Assembly: GCA_963575645.1 (NCBI GenBank)
Contig: OY754464.1
Location: 71,646,948-71,710,947, forward strand
Source: Xanthostigma xanthostigma
Taxonomy: Eukaryota > Arthropoda > Insecta > Raphidioptera > Raphidiidae
Reading direction: 5' to 3'
DNA: 64,000 nucleotides
This document shows positions 63,440-64,000 of this stretch, piece by piece. A program made the position numbers and the translations under genes. The stretch's first letter is position 1. Every line of letters starts with the position of its first letter. The notes below the pieces were generated by a model. That model was not told where the DNA came from. It saw only the letters and a list, made by a program, of their open reading frames with translations, and did no database searches.

Positions 63440-64000
63440 GGCCCCTTCACACGATGCCGGATTTCCTGCTCGCTACCTTGCTTGGAGTCTTGCAGGCAGC
63501 CTTGCACACTACGCTGTTAGATGTGACGTCACTGATTGGTCCGCTGCTCGCTATCTTGTTATATTTGGGTAATAGATTCAGTGCTATTTTTCATGCAGCG
63601 CTGCCTGCTAGTTTTGACCAATTATGGAGTCGTATTTTATCACGTGATATCGTTTGACATTCGTTAAATATGGTGTTGTTTGAAAAAGCTGCCAAGAGAA
63701 CAGCGATGGGGCCAAACGTTGTAAAATCAAAAGGTAAATGGACTCGACAGGAAATAAGTTTTTGCTTTGATTTTTATCTTCTCTCCCGAAGCTTTTCAAT
63801 CATTATTAAAGTCATAGTAGCAATTCGTCTACGACGAATTATTTCTTGCACTACCATTACATCCATATTTAAATTTCAAATATAACTGTCAACCTAGCAA
63901 AACAGCGAGCAAACAAGCAAGCTGCGTGTGAAGCGAAACTAGCAGTACTCCCTACCAACCACCAAGCAGGATACCATGCATGGCAGTCTGCAAGACTTCA
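63440..64000 (+). mobile_element. PIF/Harbinger-like element PH6, left part
   Basis: TAA (63437-63439) then GGCCCCTTCACACGATGCCGG; runs off the window. A perfect CRE TGACGTCA (63524-63531) and ATTGG (63535-63539) lie near the left end as in PH3. A frame from 63670 includes KSKGKWTRQEISF, faintly like the W-T-x-x-E start of a Myb/SANT-like domain found in Harbinger accessory proteins. Confidence 0.5.

Noticed and set aside
1-64000. rRNA genes, intact LTR retroelements, Polintons or toxin genes
   Set aside because: No conserved rRNA blocks, polymerase, integrase, capsid or toxin motifs were seen in any frame.

Overview
The window is non-coding, AT-rich animal DNA, most likely from an insect genome. 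The evidence for an insect is one recognisable host exon with a canonical GT splice donor, arthropod-style TATA/Inr promoters, and a dense population of insect-type hAT, PIF/Harbinger, pogo, Helitron-like, LINE and SINE relics. I cannot fix the order from this sequence. No long intact open reading frame is present. Nearly all ORFs over 60 codons lie in AT-rich spacer or inside repeats.

Host gene content is one short first coding exon at 4634-4729 (minus strand) of a short-chain dehydrogenase/reductase. It has a TATA-like promoter upstream and decayed partial copies of itself in the intron, which is otherwise filled by a fold-back element and MITEs. A second host-like signal is an inverted pair of heat-shock-type promoter modules at about 7100-7300 (minus) and 8600-8850 (plus). 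Each has a three-unit heat-shock element about 20 bp upstream of a TATA box. Neither has an Hsp coding region behind it, so they may be orphaned promoters, a heat-inducible non-coding RNA, or relics of LTRs.

The rest is a layered record of transposition. Families called from matching ends and target-site duplications (TSDs) include the following. hAT elements and MITEs with exact or near-exact 8-bp TSDs lie at 3183, 10751, 16261, 19806, 26157, 36873, 41184, 48725 and 62720. PIF/Harbinger-like elements with TTA/TAA duplications lie at 2801, 24423, 35093, 54197, 55036, 55776 and 63440. Pogo/Tigger-like elements with TA lie at 9167, 45360 and 53314. A four-copy MITE family with 6-bp TSDs (working name M1) lies at 661, 5178, 46358 and 55240. 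Helitron-like elements carrying an internal tRNA-Lys-like segment lie at 20926, 23012 and 28290. There are many long fold-backs, up to a 1.5-kb near-perfect palindrome at 50238-51753. Insertions are nested up to three deep, for example 24379-24796 and 55036-56647.

The most unusual recurrent signal is a hammerhead-ribozyme-like core: CTGANGA, then a 4-6 bp hairpin, then GAAA. It occurs about a dozen times in unrelated sequence contexts. In four places it sits in the two arms of a fold-back element. Stem II sequence differs between groups while its pairing is kept. This fits descendants of ribozyme-carrying retroelements (Penelope-like elements or retrozymes), although I could not close stems I and III convincingly by eye.
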